Below are positions 10,501 to 25,500 of a stretch of DNA of 64,000 nt, piece after piece. Every line of letters begins with the position of its first letter. Within the stretch, counting starts at the first letter, position 1. A program made the translations under genes and the position numbers. The notes under the pieces are model-generated. The model saw nothing but the letters and a program-made list of their open reading frames with translations, was not told where the DNA came from and made no database searches. Where the stretch lies: NCBI GenBank assembly GCA_964016985.1, contig OZ024826.1, forward strand, positions 57,473,735 through 57,537,734, given 5' to 3'. Origin of the DNA: Anodontia alba. Lineage: Eukaryota; Mollusca; Bivalvia; Lucinida; Lucinidae.

Positions 10501-13500
10501 ACTGGAGTCCATCATTTGACCAGACCCCGAAATTATAAAACGTTTTTCATGCTCAACTCAACTGAGCATGAAATTTCACTTGGTCATAAAAATAAAAATG
10601 CATGTACCAACAATTAAAACTTTTTTCATGCTCAACTCAGCTGAGCATGCTCAGCTGAGTAGAGCATGAAAGAAGTTTTAAAAAATTCTCAGTATTTTAA
10701 GATTTATAAGCAAAATAAATTTCGTGCTCAGCTGAGTTGAGCATGAAAAAAGTTTTATTACCTCAGGGCCAGATCCAGTGAAAGTTTCTCCAATTAGGTG
10801 GCAAAATCTTGACAGAAGTGAAATGTTGTTGGCTTGGATATAAAATCAGCTCATTAACAATAAGAACACTATTGGTAGCTTCCTAATGATCACCTAATAT
10901 AAAGCTTTGACTGATCTTACTTTCAGTCTGATGCTCAACAGCTGGAGATGGCAAAGATAACGAAGCATGGAGGTGGTATAGGTGCTCGTACGAAGGAGGA
11001 AAGAATGAAAGAGGCAGCTAATATACATATCAAGACAGGAAATATTCAGAGATACTGTGAGCTTATGGTAGAACTTGGCCAGGTATTGTGTTAATTTCTT
11101 ATTCTAACACACACAGCTGATACACCCCTAATAATTTCACCGTAGGCTACAATGGTAAATGCTAATAAGTCTCACATCTGCTGTGTGCATTTGTCACCAT
11201 GGAATCCTGTCTTTGATATGATGTGATGGTTATTTGAGTCAGCTTCAGGTCCTCGGATGACCATGTCCTTTGCACCATCTTGAAAGCCGATGACAGTTCA
11301 GTCCATATGATAATAATCAAATTATTACTATTCAGGATCACAAATTAGAAATATCAGCAGACTCTTTGTATCACTCTACCAAATAGTTCCCTACAGATTC
11401 GCAGTATAACAAATTCATTGCTTAGATTCTTGACAGGGAACATGAGCTCATATTCTCAGCCTTAGAAGTATATTCACTTTTGCATAGTGGCATGGGTGAA
11501 CATAATTCTTAGGTGGGGAATATGACCCATGTCCCCTGTCAAAAATCCTAATACCTAATTATAATATTGCCTGCCTGCGAAATATATTCATCCTTGCCTA
11601 ACAACTGTGAAGAATATTAGTGTATCTCTTCGACCAAGAATCTAAATGACTATACAATGCAGTGTCCTTACAACTGCCACCTTTGGGATGACATAAAGCT
11701 GAATGTTGTAAGATGTTGTAGAGGTGTTTAATTGTGAATCTGGGCCAGGTTGTTCAAAGCGTCGTTAGCTTAACAAGCTTGTTAAGGCTCATTTCATTAA
11801 CTGTTTTAGCGGATTCAATATACAATATTCTGATATTTTTTGCTGAAAAAATGTGAGTAGCTTTTGCACTGCAAAGCTACTCACATTTTTTCAGCAAAAA
11901 ATTTCAGCATATTTGCATATCACTCAATGTAAATTTTAACGAATTGTTAACTAAAGATGTCGTTAGCTTTGAACAACTGGGCCCAGCACTTTAGGGAATC
12001 AGAACAGTGGCTGATGTAAGAAGGTGGCTGTTTTTAAGAGGTGGTCAGTGGTGGAGGTTTCATTGTAACATTTCACCAGGACCAAGACTTTTATTTCACC
12101 ACACTCCATTCTGTTCATGACTTTTGTGAAACAATCTTTTCTCATTAGTGGACGCCCAAATTAAAAAAATGGAACAGGTTCTTTTTTAAATACAGAATAA
12201 TTAGTTATCAGATAATGTACAAATAGCCACCACTTCAGTAAAAGAGTAAACCAAAAGAGCATATACATTCCATAGATGGACTGGCTACTATCTGCATATT
12301 ATCTAAGAATTGATATTGGCTCTTCATCGGTATGTCTCCAACATTAAACTGTTATTAACTATATACCCTATGTATTCAGAAAATATTACTTCTTATCATC
12401 CTTAGCCATATCAGCAGATTTGCCTTGCCCAGTAAACGTGTGGTTAGGTAAACTGACCGCGCTCGACATGACCCCATTGGGTTGACTGGGCCGTAAAACC
12501 TCAACACAAACAAATCAGCAGATTTGGGCTCCCTACCCTCATTTTAATACCTGTAGCACTACTATAGAGCAATGGAATGCATTAAACAATATTATGATTG
12601 ATTGTCTATTATTGCATAAAAAGCAGTGTCACACGTTATAAACAGCTGTGCATTAACCGGTGAAAAGCCGTGTATTAACAAGGCAATTCACGCGCTGTTA
12701 ATGCACGGCTACGCAACTTTCAATATGATCATACCGGGGCCACAGAATAGCTGCCATTACGAGATGTGTACTGCCCGGCCCTGGAACGAGCATAGTCAGT
12801 GGAAATTATGTTTGCAAGACATCGGTGAAAAGGAGAAACAAAATAGTGCAAGAAATAACGTGAAATGTAGCAAATGTTTTCAGTTTTTATGCAATAATAG
12901 CGATCGAACATGGTTTTTCAATGCATTAACATTTGCCAGGTCCCTTGGGAGGTGTTGAAAACTGCAGCCTTCGGCCTTTGAGACCTGGCAAATGTTAATG
13001 CATGAAAAACCATGTTTGATCCCTATAGTAGTAGAGTAAGAGTTGATACTTAAAAAAAAAAAAAAAATCCAGCTGAGAAATTTTGAAACACTTAAGGGCC
13101 AGTTTGAGCTCTTCGTGAACCTACTCATTTGATAAAGTTTGGCAATGTGTCTAAAATGATTGTATGGTAAACAGTGTAGGTCCTATTCATACTGCACCTT
13201 CAGGAACAGTTTGAAATTGGTCTACAAGCATACACTGTTTGCACAGGCATGTCTGTCTAGATATATAGAGTAATACAGCATGTTTAATTACAGTGGGAAA
13301 GAGCTCTAGCTGTGGCCCCTGGTGTTTCTCTGGAGTACTGGAAAGATCTGGCAAGAAGGTAACCTTACAAGTTATGCTAGGCAAGAAAATTACTTGAAAG
13401 TAGCCAAGGAAAAATAACAAAATCACTTGGATTAGACCATAATTAATATGGTGCTTCTAATGAGAATCCACAACCCATGTTTTTGTGGAGGAAAAAGAAA

Positions 13501-16500
13501 AATATTTATCTGGAGACCTGCATCTCTGCAGCTCTGCTGATGTGTCATGTTTCAGTAAATATTCTAAATATTGGAAGAATTGAAAGAAATAACATTGTAA
13601 TTAGAACTGAATTTAGTATTTCTCCCAACACCAAAACAAAGGCAAGTCCAAAACAAAGGCAAGTAACAATTTTTTGCAAACAGAGGCAAGGTAATTACCT
13701 TAGCAAAATTAGTCACTTCCCTGAAAGAATTTTTTTTTTTTTTTTTTTTTTGTTACAGTCAACCCTGTCTTTAACGTCATGGCTGTCAAGCACATCTGGT
13801 CTTAACAGGCCAAAAAGCCATATTCCAAAGCATCAAGTCTCGGTATAAAACAACCTTCGTTAAGCAAACACTGCCTTAAGCATGCCTTAGGGATTTACTT
13901 AAGACAGTTTTGACTGTCTTTACTTCCCTCAAAGAATATTTTTATGCTTTTCTTTTTTTAATTCAAATTTTTTACTGTTTGTATTTTTTAAACATTAGAT
14001 CAGGTGTGCATGTTTTTGTTGTTGTTTTTTTTTTCAAACAAAAATGTTGATATTTTTCTTATTTCTCCATGAAAACATATGTTGGGGGTGCTCATTAGAA
14101 GTGCCTTGCCAAGGCACTTCTAATAAGCACCCCCAACATAGGTTTTCATGGAGAGATAAACAAAATATTTATTTAGCAACATCTCTAGGTCTATGTAACA
14201 AGGTGTTGTTTTTTTTTCTTACAATTTTAGGTCATTTCATTTTAGAAAATATGACTTATTTTCATCAAATGTTCTTCTGAATTAGTTGTTTCGTTGTTGT
14301 CTGATCCTTTTTTATGTTGAATTTAAGTATTCGCAGACATTGTTTTAAAATATGTTTACATTTTCCTTGAAAACAGTATTTGAATTTTCTTGTGATTTGA
14401 ATCCAAAATGGACAATTAGTATGAAATCAAAGTGCTGTTTTTAGGGAAAAATGAATGGGCTGCATCAAGTGATAAAGGGCCTTCGAACATGTGCAAAATA
14501 CGCAGATTCACGTCATCCTGCGCATGCGCAAGGTCTCATCTGTGCCTTTGCTCTCATTGATACATTCTATAGTATCCAATGGTTCTGGCATTGGACAACC
14601 AAGGCCATGATCAGACTGTGCAGATATGCAGGCTGATTTGGGCCTTTGCTATTCGCATATGCTCAAAGACACGTTTTTGCATGGCGTGGCCCAAATATTC
14701 ATGCATCAGTCATATTTTTTCTGTTATTGTTGTCAGCATACAATATGTTAAGGTGACTGGATACACTTGATTGATTTTCAATCATGTTTTACAAGAAAGA
14801 CAGCTGCTATGACGTGGTTTATTTTCCTGCACACCAAGCCCTTTCTTAAAGGGGTCTGCTCCAAAAGGAAAGAATTTGATCCCTTGGGGAGCAAATTCTT
14901 CCCTTTTAGAGTAGATCCCTTTTATGAAAGGTGGCAAGATCAGTTTTACTTGTTGCCTTAAAAAGTGTATTTATTCTCTTTAATCTTTGAATTGATTTTG
15001 CAGATATTCCAAGTTTCTAGTCAAGGAAGATAGTGATCTAGCTGTCCCATTCTGCACAGCCATAGGTGATTCTAAAGGTCTGGCTGAGTTCTTTATCTCC
15101 CGTGGTCAGATGTTGGATGCTGTACTCACAGCTCAGGTAGCTTGTGAGGGTGTCTTTTCTATGGAACAGCCAGTTACTACAGACACAAGGAAGTGGAATG
15201 GTACTACCAAACCTTCAGAGCAAAATCTCAGGTAAGTAGCATAATAATAAACATTTGAGCCACGACATAAGAAAAAGTGTATTTGAGGTATATGCTAGCG
15301 ATGAAAGACCCAGATTAGCTATTGAGGTTGCAAAATCTGAAAAGGACCTTTGCAGTTCATCAATTAGACTAGCTCCAGTCTCCAGTGACTAAATATTTTT
15401 TCTCATAATCCTGTTTGATAGTCCACTAAAATAAAACCAAAAAATATCATAACTATAAAGGCTGGTCACTCTAAACAGATTATAAGGAAAAAAATATTAG
15501 GCACTGAAGACTGAAGCCAGTCTATTCATCAATATATTTTAGAGGACCTAGTGATTCTGTAAACCAAGCCAAAAGCAACTGCATGAATGTGCATGCTGAT
15601 CTGTGCCTTTACTGTCCACCTTTGCTGTTCATATTATGTGATACAGTTTTGAGTTTCAGCTGGCTTTTAGAGAGGGCTATAGGCTTGCACTTCAACCATG
15701 GTCTTCTGCAGGGCATATAGTGAACTAAATGCAGATTTGATATACAGATACATCTAGTGAAGGTGTTCTGTCATGTACTTTAAGTAGATCACTGTGATCT
15801 GTATATTGACCTTAGACTTAGGTCACTATGACCTATATGATGATCGTAGACTTCCATTACAGGAAAAAAGCTTGGTGCAAAATTATTTTGGCCACAAAAC
15901 CAAGAAATAAAAAGATACTTTAGTCAAATTAGCCTCAGTGTTCATAGAGTCTGATCAGAATCTGGCATAGACAATTTCTAGACATTGTAGATTTTCTGAT
16001 TTTTCCTCTTACTAAAGATGCTTTAAGGGAATTGAGATTTTCCATTATTTTTTTTAAAGGATGATAGTTTTCTGCAAATTGGAGTTAAGTTCTTTTATGC
16101 ATGTTGTGGGTACTCAGAGACATCTTGCTTTTCTTATTTCTAAATTAAAACATAATTAAGTTGTGGGTACTCATTACAAATGCCTCACTGAGTACTCACA
16201 ACATGTTTTCGTGCAAACAAGATGTCCAGGAAGTGCCAAAATCACAGAATCCACCAGGAAGACTAAACACACTACATCGATGGCCTGTTTACCCAGCCCT
16301 TATGGAATTCTTCCGATAGCTCAAGAAAACAAATATGCAGGGAAATTTTCTTATTTTATATTGAAATTGTATGTTGTGTGTACTCATTAGAAAAATTGCC
16401 TCATTGAGGCAATTCTAATGAGTACTCTCAACGTACAACTGTTGTGTTGAATATAGAAAAAAAATACCCTAAATTATTGCAGTTGCTTCCTGACCTGGCG

Positions 16501-19500
16501 GCATGATTAACCCTCATTGGCTCGAACTACCCATGTCTTGAACAAATTTCCATGGTCCCAAAGATGTTCGAGCTATTTACTGTACTACAGATAGCACTCA
16601 TATACAAAACAATGAAAATCAAGCAACTACTCCCTCTTCATAATCAAGGTGATAACAGTGCGAGACGGGACCCACTTAACACAACAATAAAACAATCAAC
16701 ATGATAAAAATTGAAAAAAAAGCCCTGCACTGAGCAACCGCAAGGCCCCACGTGCACGAACAATGCTAGAACCATCACCTGTTTAAGACTCCTTTTCATT
16801 GGACACAATCTAAGCAGTTTTCATGTAAAATGTAATAAATGTATATCAAAATACATAGTTAAAGTATTACTCACTGTGCAAAATTAGTTACTGATATTTT
16901 ATTTATTTTTTCCAGAAAACAGAACATTTCATGTCCTTTGTGACCTAAAGATGCAACTCATAGTTCAAAATGAAATGTAAAACCCTGTTTTTTTTTTTAT
17001 ATAAGAAAGAAATACTTAAGTTTTTTTCACTGCTATTGTTAGGTCTAGCAGGTTAAAGAAAATTTGATATTTGGCCTTTTTGTATAGAGACATGCTGTGT
17101 CTACTTTCAGTTTGTTAAAGAAAACAGTATCAGAGCTTGCTGAGTCCCACTTCAGGAATGGTTCCCCTGTCTTGGCTGCATGCTGTCATCTTGCAGTTGA
17201 TGATTGTCAGGTTAGTTGATATTTCTTTCATGTCTTCAAATTATATTCAAGATAGCATTAGGGTTGTCAAAGTTATTTGTAAATACTGGTCATCTTTTTA
17301 AAGCCAGATGTTGTTTTGTACTTCCTGTCAGCAATAGTCCTATATTTTTAGCTTTTGAGGACTGAACACACTTGATAGATTTTCTGCCACTTTTTACTAT
17401 GGAGAAAATTGTAAGACTTCATTTTGGTTTCCTGCACATCAAGCTACTTCCAGGTTCCCTAGGGGAACCTTTAAAAAACATTAATTTGCTTCAAATCCTT
17501 TAAAACCTTTAATTTGGCTGAAAAACCTATAAAAACCTGTATTTTAGTTAGAAAACCTTTATTTTTATCTAATTATCATAAGGATGGAAGGACGGGCATA
17601 TGGGCAAATGGACGGACAGAATGGCAAAGACTATAATTATATCACCACAGCATACTTTGTATGCCAGGGGTATAAGTTTTTTGCTACAACAAATATGGAA
17701 ACACAGTAATTGACAGACTCAGAATTGTGAATCACATGGCTATTATCCATCTTAGCAGGTATATATGCCATATATACCTGCTATGATGGATAATATGGCA
17801 CAGAAACTGGAAACAAGGTGAAGAGTTTAACCTTTTTTTTTTTTGCTCTTTTATTGCTCTTTTTATATTCACCCCACAAAAAAACCTATATTTGACCAAA
17901 AATAGGCTTTGTAAAAAACTTTAAGGTTCAAAAAAGCCTGCTAGGGGTCTACTCTAAAAGGAAAGAATTTGCACCCTCTGTGAGCAAATTCTTTCCTTTT
18001 AGAGTAGACCATTTTCAGAAGGGAGGTAGAGACAGCCTTGATAGAGTTCCCTGGCTTGAAAGTGTACAAATAGATATTTCTCTTAATGAAAACTGCAGAC
18101 CGCAAGGTTCTATCTGGATGTAGTTCATATTTTGCAGTGGGGGTTGTATACCAAACAGTAGAGTAAACCAAACGAAAATTTTAAAAAATCTGACAATGAT
18201 TAAGGAAAAGGGATACACTTTCAGGGGAGACAACTCTGTCAAAATTATGTTTGCTTCTTTCCTGAAATGGGCTCTATTCTAAAAGGGTATACCAGTATAC
18301 CCCTTTTTAGAAGGGGATTTGTGTGCAGTAAGGCAAACAGGAAGTCACAGAATTTGTATCCCTTGGAAGAAATGGGAGAAATGGGAGAAAATCTATGAAG
18401 TGTATCCAGTCCCCTTTAAGTAAAATGAGGAGATTAGAGTTCATGAGCCATAGTGTTATATTGATTTAAACCTTATGCTCAGTACCATAAACCTAATGAA
18501 CTTCATATAATATTCATTGGCTTTGTACTGGCACATTGGCTTAGTAGAGCATCTGCTTTGTGTCTGGGAGTTTGTAGGTTCGATCCCTGGAGGAGCCATA
18601 TCAAAGACTTTAAAAATGGTTCCAGCTGCTTTTTTGCTTGACAGCCGCTTTACTAAGGAAGTAGAGCTAGAAAAACAGAACTGGTTCGACCAGAGTCAGT
18701 ATAAATGTGACTGGGTGAAATATCATGTCATGTGTCTGGAGCATAATTTGGTGAAGCAACACTCTAAATGCGAACAATGAGCTCCCTGCCACATCTAGAC
18801 CCTGTTGTGACATGACAGAAAGATTTCAAAAGCAAGGTTAAACCTGAATCAAACAAATCATAGGTTTTCTGAGGCTGATCTGAAGCACAGTATTAAAATG
18901 AATGAATACTCCCTGCAAGGGGGATTACTCTGACCTGAATGTGTTTGCCCCCTTTCTTAAATGGAGTTACTCTTAAAGTGAATAATTTGCTCATTTGACC
19001 CTACCCCATGCCTACAAGTGTATTGTTTCTTTTAACCCTTGTCATGCTGAATAAATTAAGGTGCCACACCTACTTCTAATTGTCAGCCAATCAGATTCCA
19101 TAATCCAGATTTTTTATCTAAATTCACATACTGAATGGCAAACAGTGCAGATCCAGATCAGTTTTCTTCAGAAGCCAACTGATCTCAACTGATCTGGAGC
19201 TACACTGCTTGCAAAGACAGGGTATATCCGGGTTCAGCAGAACAAGGGTTAAGAGTACATCCCTGTTAGAAGGGATTCATATACCAGGCAAAATACAGTG
19301 AGTGCAAAGGCCAGATGCACTAAATGAAAAAGAAAGAAAAAAAGCAAAGGCCTAGAAGATCTTGTGCATAACTTATTAGGCTATGGAAATACACAGGCTG
19401 GTCTTGATCTTTGTTGTTACTATAACTAGACCCATGGTTATACGTTGGAAGTTATAATGACTGTTTGAGGTAAGTGGATACACCTGCAACAGACCACACT

Positions 19501-22500
19501 CATAGCTGAAAGGTTTTATTTTCGTTTTCTAGGGTAGATCACTCCAGTGAAAAAGAATTTACTTCCCATAGATGTGCAGTCTGGTCTAAGCCCTTGCTGT
19601 TCAAGTTGATACAGCATCATTTTTGTTATGTATTCCAGGAAAAAAAAGAACAATGTTGAACTTATAGCATTGTTATTTCCTTTAACCTAATAGCCCATTT
19701 AAGAGACTACCTACATGTTCTTTGCTCCATAAATACTTGATTTCATTTGACAGCAAAATTTTGTGTCTAACTTAGGATAGCCTCTTTTCATTTGGAAATG
19801 GTATTTTCTGACAAAGAAAGCAAGGTTAAATAAAAGCAGATTTCATGTGCTGCAAGCGGAACGAATTTAAAATGATTTTTGTATAGGAAATGTGTTTAAA
19901 AGGTTGCTAGGTGACTCTGATTTGATTTCTGTTTCAGAAAGCCATGGCTCGCTTGATTCAGGGTCATGAGTTAGAACTGGCTGTTGCTATGGGAAAAGTG
20001 CTTGGTAACCTTGAGGACTACACCACTGTTGCTATGTCGATGTTGTCAAGACGATGTGAACATTTAGGAAAATGGTAATATTAGAAGTTATAAAAATACT
20101 GTAGTCTGCATTAATGGTCATCTCTCAGGAACAGCCACCTCTCTGTAACCCCAATTTGCTGATTTCCAAAGGACACATAAAGGATTAAATTTTACAATCT
20201 TTGTTTTAAAATGATTGAAAATCTACCCAGGGTATCCAGTCCCCTTAATTGTTAACAAAGCTTATTGATCCTCTTAAGGAATTTGGCTATTCCAGAAAAT
20301 ACCATATTCACTGCTAGAATTAACCTCTAGCACTAAGAGATTAATTTTTTTTTATGGCTACTATATCTAGGTCTTAACGTCATTCTGATTACTTGCTTTG
20401 GACAGTTTGAACAAAATGTCAAACTTTACCTTCTTTTAAAAATCAGAAAAAAAACGATTCAAGAAGGGCAGTTGTCAGTTTCTGTGTGTACTCGATTAAA
20501 AGCACCAGTCAGAGGCACTTTTAAGAGTACCGGCAACATGTTTTCATAGAAAAATAAAAAAAGTATCTATCTGGACAACTCACTTAACTAGAGCTTCATA
20601 TATAAAATAAGTGTTTTCACCATATAATATAGAAAATGAGGAATATTTTGGTTATCAAACCATTTGAGACAGATTTTTGCAGTATAAAGGTTGCTAGAAG
20701 TAAAAAGCACAAAGAAAAATTCTGAATTCTGCGTTATAAATTAGACCACCTGCATACCCTTTATTTCACAATATATTTTGGGGAAACATTAGGTACACTT
20801 TACATAGACCAGGCCCCAAGGTTATAAAACTTTTTTTCATGCTCAACTCAGCTAAGCATGAAAATTCTCTGCTAATAAATATGAAAATGCCAACAATAGT
20901 TGGCATTTTCATATTTATTAGCAGAGAAATTTTCATATGCAGCTATGTTAAGCAAGCAAGATTTTGCTGCAGTTAGTAATTTGAGATTTATTAGCTGGAC
21001 AAATTTCATGCCCAGCTGAGTTGAGCACGAAAAAAAGTTTTATAACCTCGGGGCCGGGCTATTTTGAGAAATGCTTTGATATCTATTTCAGGGACCTTGC
21101 AGTTGATCTGTTACTTGAGGTTCCAGACAATGAACTCTTGTTGGCGAAGTGTTGTAGCAGATATTCTTCCAATATTGTTGAGATTAATGCGCTCCATAAA
21201 AGGGTATACATATTTCTGTTTCTGTTTGAAGTATAAAGGTAAAGGTGTCCCTTTGCCTTGCAGCCAAAGGGGTGATGGGAGTTAGAGCTCACTGTGTCTT
21301 TGGCTACTGCATATGTTCCTCTACTTTTGTTGGCTGTTACCGTCCCCCAAAGGGTACCCATTTTCTGCTGGGTGAATAGAGGTTTTCTTTTGGTGGTCTG
21401 AGCAGAGCTTGAAGCCACAGTCTTCAGCACCACAGTCAAATGCTCTAACCACTTGGCTGGGGTGCCTCCTCAAAGTAAAGTAAAGCAAAAGTATCCATGC
21501 TGCAAATCTTAACAGAGAAAATGCTTTCGAGACTGCAAATTTGTCCATATTTTAGTGCTATTATGTGACTTGTGTAGATTGGGGACTTTGCATATCTGTC
21601 TCGGTCTTGGACTGATCACTGTCCAAGTATGTGGTATTGATCTCTCTCCTCTTCTCTCCACTTTTCCCAACCCATTGCTTCTTGTTTTCTATTCTTTATC
21701 CCTGCTTCCCTACAAGTTGTGTTGAAAAAGAGGGGATGGTCCATTCTGTACACCTCACTCCTTTGGGTATAGGTATTTCTTCTAGCAAGTCATGCTTGTG
21801 ATGTTTATTATTTGAATTAATAAAGTACACAATTTATCTCAAAGAGAGAGAAAGACAGACAGACACAGAGAGAGGGAGGGAGGGAGGAAGAGAGACTTTC
21901 ATCTCTTCTAATGTTTCTTATTTGTTAGCACACTGGAGCTAAAGACTCAGGATTAGCTATTTTGTTCACTTTCTGGTCATCTGTTGTCCACAACCACATT
22001 TTTAAATGTCTTCTCCTCTGAAGTGACTAGGCCAAGTCGGCTTCAACAATCAGGCTGAAACTTGTGCAAAACAATGCCCTAGGACCATAGTACATAAAAT
22101 GCAATTTTCAGAAAATTGGGACTGTGCATTAGTAAGTTAGTAAGTGTCTGGGGCCGACTTGGGTCAGGAGAAAGAAAATTGCTAAAATTGTTATTATCCA
22201 GCAAACCTGATGGCTGCCTTGGCCATATGTGGTTAAAAACTTAAAAAGTCTTCTTCCCCAGAATGAAAAATGCTTTGTTGCTGAATCTTTGCACATAGCA
22301 TTGGGGATGTGAGATCTACCTAGTTTGCTAAAACTGTGATCCTAGAATGACCTTTGACCTTTTACAGTGAGGTCAGATTTGCTTCCATCATTATTTATAT
22401 GGGAAAAATTTTGGAAAGTTATTTCCTGAAAGTGTATTGAAGACTGGAAAGAAACTTACAACATATGATCAGTGTAGCTTAAGCCTTCAGCTGTGATCAG

Positions 22501-25500
22501 CTTTTTTATTCCTTGCAGGTGTTGTCTGCTTTGTGGTCTGAAGTGTCTGAAAATAAAAAAAAAGATGATTGAAATAAGAAAAGCTTTATGTTACCATCAA
22601 ACTTTTATCCCTCAGATGATGTCTTTCTCAACCCCAGGGCTATATACATGTATATTTATGATTGCAGTGCCAAAAGTTTGCTGTATGGTAAAAAAGGCCA
22701 CTGGGGATTGTCTGCCTCTGCCTCTGGTCTGTATAAATATATAGAATTACAAATATGATATGTGTTCAAAATCACAGTTGAAACTGATTGTAAATACCTG
22801 ACATAATTAAATCCATAGCTCATAGATCAGAAGCAATTCCGGATATTTTTTCTTATTTCTCCATGAAAGTATATGTTGTGGGTACTCATTACATGCATCT
22901 TGGCAATGCACTTCTAATAAGTACAACATATGTTTTTGTGGAGACATAAGAAAAATGTCAACAAATCTGGGTTATCTGAAGCTATTAAATACATGTACAA
23001 TATTAGAGTCTTGTAGACTGTACATTGCAAATGTTTCAGTCTTTCTTTCTTTCCAACAGGCTGGTCTTCCTTCTTTAGATGGTTGTCAACTTGAAGCAGA
23101 GAAGCTTCGTACATTAGTGGATAGTTTTGAATGTGTAAAATACTATCTTCTTTCTAATACACCAGAGGTTGGTCTTGAGATGGGACTGAAATATGTTAAA
23201 GGTATGTATAAGGCACAGTGTGGGGGGGGGGGGGCCTACACTTTAATAAATACAAATTATTTAGAATGAGAGTCTTGACTAAACAATGTAGATCCAGATC
23301 AGATGCTGCATTCTGCAGCATCTAATCAGGGTCTGCATTGTTTGCAGCTCTCCAAACAGTTTTTAGATGCATCAGTAGGTAATAAAGTAGACTTGTTTAA
23401 ATTTTAATATGGTGTGCTTAGCTGTCTAAATAGTTAGGGTAAATTTGAAAGGCAATACTAGTTTTCATACATAGTTGATCATTGTCAGCTACCATTGTTG
23501 TAGTCCAAACTATATTGTAGCTGTTCTTGGTGGCTGAGTTGGATGCTCGTCCGACTGATGATCAGAAGGTTGCGGATTTGATCCTGGTTTGGTCCGGCAG
23601 CATTGTTTTACAAAGGTAGATACATCTCCAAGGGAGATAACTGACCTGAAAAAATTTACATCACTCCTTAAAGGAGGCTATTTTTAAAGGAAAGACTTTA
23701 ATCCCTTGGGGAGCAAATTCTTTCCTTAAAGAGTAACCCCCTACCACCACTTTGAGGAGAGATTCATGTACCAGAGAAACTTCTATTGAAGTTATCTACC
23801 ACTTTAAAAGGGAGGCAAAATCTTCTAGCAGAGAGTGCTTTGTCTTTAAGGTTTATCCATTCATTTTAAGTGAAACCACTACATTTTCTTTGCAGATAAA
23901 ATGAGAAATAGTCAGTGGACTTGTGATGATGTTTTTGAGATGCTACAACTTCTTGGTTGTGTTCGTACAGGAACTCTGCAGCAACACAGGTATGCAGAAT
24001 TATATGTTTGTGTATGTAGTCCAACATTAGGACTTAATCTTTTCCCATAATAAGAGAAAATCCAGAAAATTTCTCCACAAAATGGTATTCTGTGGATACT
24101 TCTTTGAAGTGCCTCATTACACACAGTCATGCTCCATGGCACAGTTGGTATGTCTGACTGCAGATCCAGGGGTCCCAAGTTCGAATCTCAGCTCATCCAC
24201 ATTTCGCCGGCCTCGGTGGCTCGGTTGGGCATCAGACTGGTGACCAGGAGGTTGCTGGTTTGCAGGTCTGGCAACATCCTTTTGTGGAGATTGATCATGA
24301 AATATTTTCTATAGTCATTCTCTCCCTTCCACTGATTCAAGAAGAGCAGTTGTCAGTTTCTGGTGAAAGAATGTGCACAATGCTAGTTAACAGCTTATAG
24401 GACTAAGCCTGCCCAGTAAAAATGTGGTTAGGTAAACTGACTGCGCTGGACATGACCGGATTGGGTTGACTGGGCCGTAAAATCTCAAGACAAACAAAGC
24501 TCATCCACATAACTGTCATAGAGATGGATCATGAAATCATTTCTATGGCAATATTCCCTCTTCTGCTGATTCAAGATGGGCAGTTGTCAGTTACTGGCTT
24601 TGAGAAATTAAAAAAGTATTAATACATTTTGGTTTCATTTATGCACCTTACATGTACTGTTCCCTATGTCACTCTACAGAATTCATGTTTTTGTGAGTGG
24701 ATAGCAAAAGTTCTGTTTATACAGCCACCAATGATCATGGTCTTAATGCTTTGCCAATATAATCCACAGTATCTATTCTTCCTAAAAAAGGGTCTACTCT
24801 AAAAGGAAAGAATTTGCTCCCAGTGGGAGATCCATGCAGTCTCAGGGCCTTCACTGTCCACAAACAGAATTATTGGATACCATAGAATGTTTCAGTGGAG
24901 AGCAATGGAGACTTTTGAGTATGTGAAGGATGATGTGAATCTCCACTTTTTGCGCACACTCAAAAGCACTTATTTAGCTTAAGAGGGTCCATCATTGTAT
25001 AATAAGCCATGTTACAAAGGGTCTTATGTGTAGTATCTATCTTGTGTTCTTTTCTAGACAGAAGACCGAGCTGCTGGCTCTAAATGCCTATGTTGAAGCT
25101 AAACCACATCCTGTTTATAACTGAAGCTAAAATTATATTGGTTAGATAACTGTATTGTATCTTAACAAAATGTGTGGATTATATAGAAAAATGACCATTT
25201 ATGGGCATTTTTTCTATATAATCTATACATTTTTGTTTGAATACAACTTCTTGGGAGACAATATTTAAACCATGTTGCATCCAAAAGTGTGGTATACAGT
25301 GTAATTGGCCAAGTTACAAAAAAGTCTACTGTGTAATGTGTTTTTTTTTTTTGTGTTCTTTTTTAGACAGAAGACGGAGCTTCTAGCATTGAGTGCTTAT
25401 GTCGGAGCACTGGTCAGCATAAGGAGAGGCTACACCAGTATAGTCCCACCATTGTTCAATAATGCAAGGTAAGATAACACTTTGCATGTTGGGTAAAAAA

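Noticed and set aside
12626..12958. 110-codon open frame as a gene
   Set aside because: It lies wholly inside a repeated palindromic element found again at 33479. I found no family resemblance.
21083..21439. 118-codon open frame on the - strand
   Set aside because: It overlaps the WDR17 exon on the opposite strand and intronic repeat sequence. It is a shadow.
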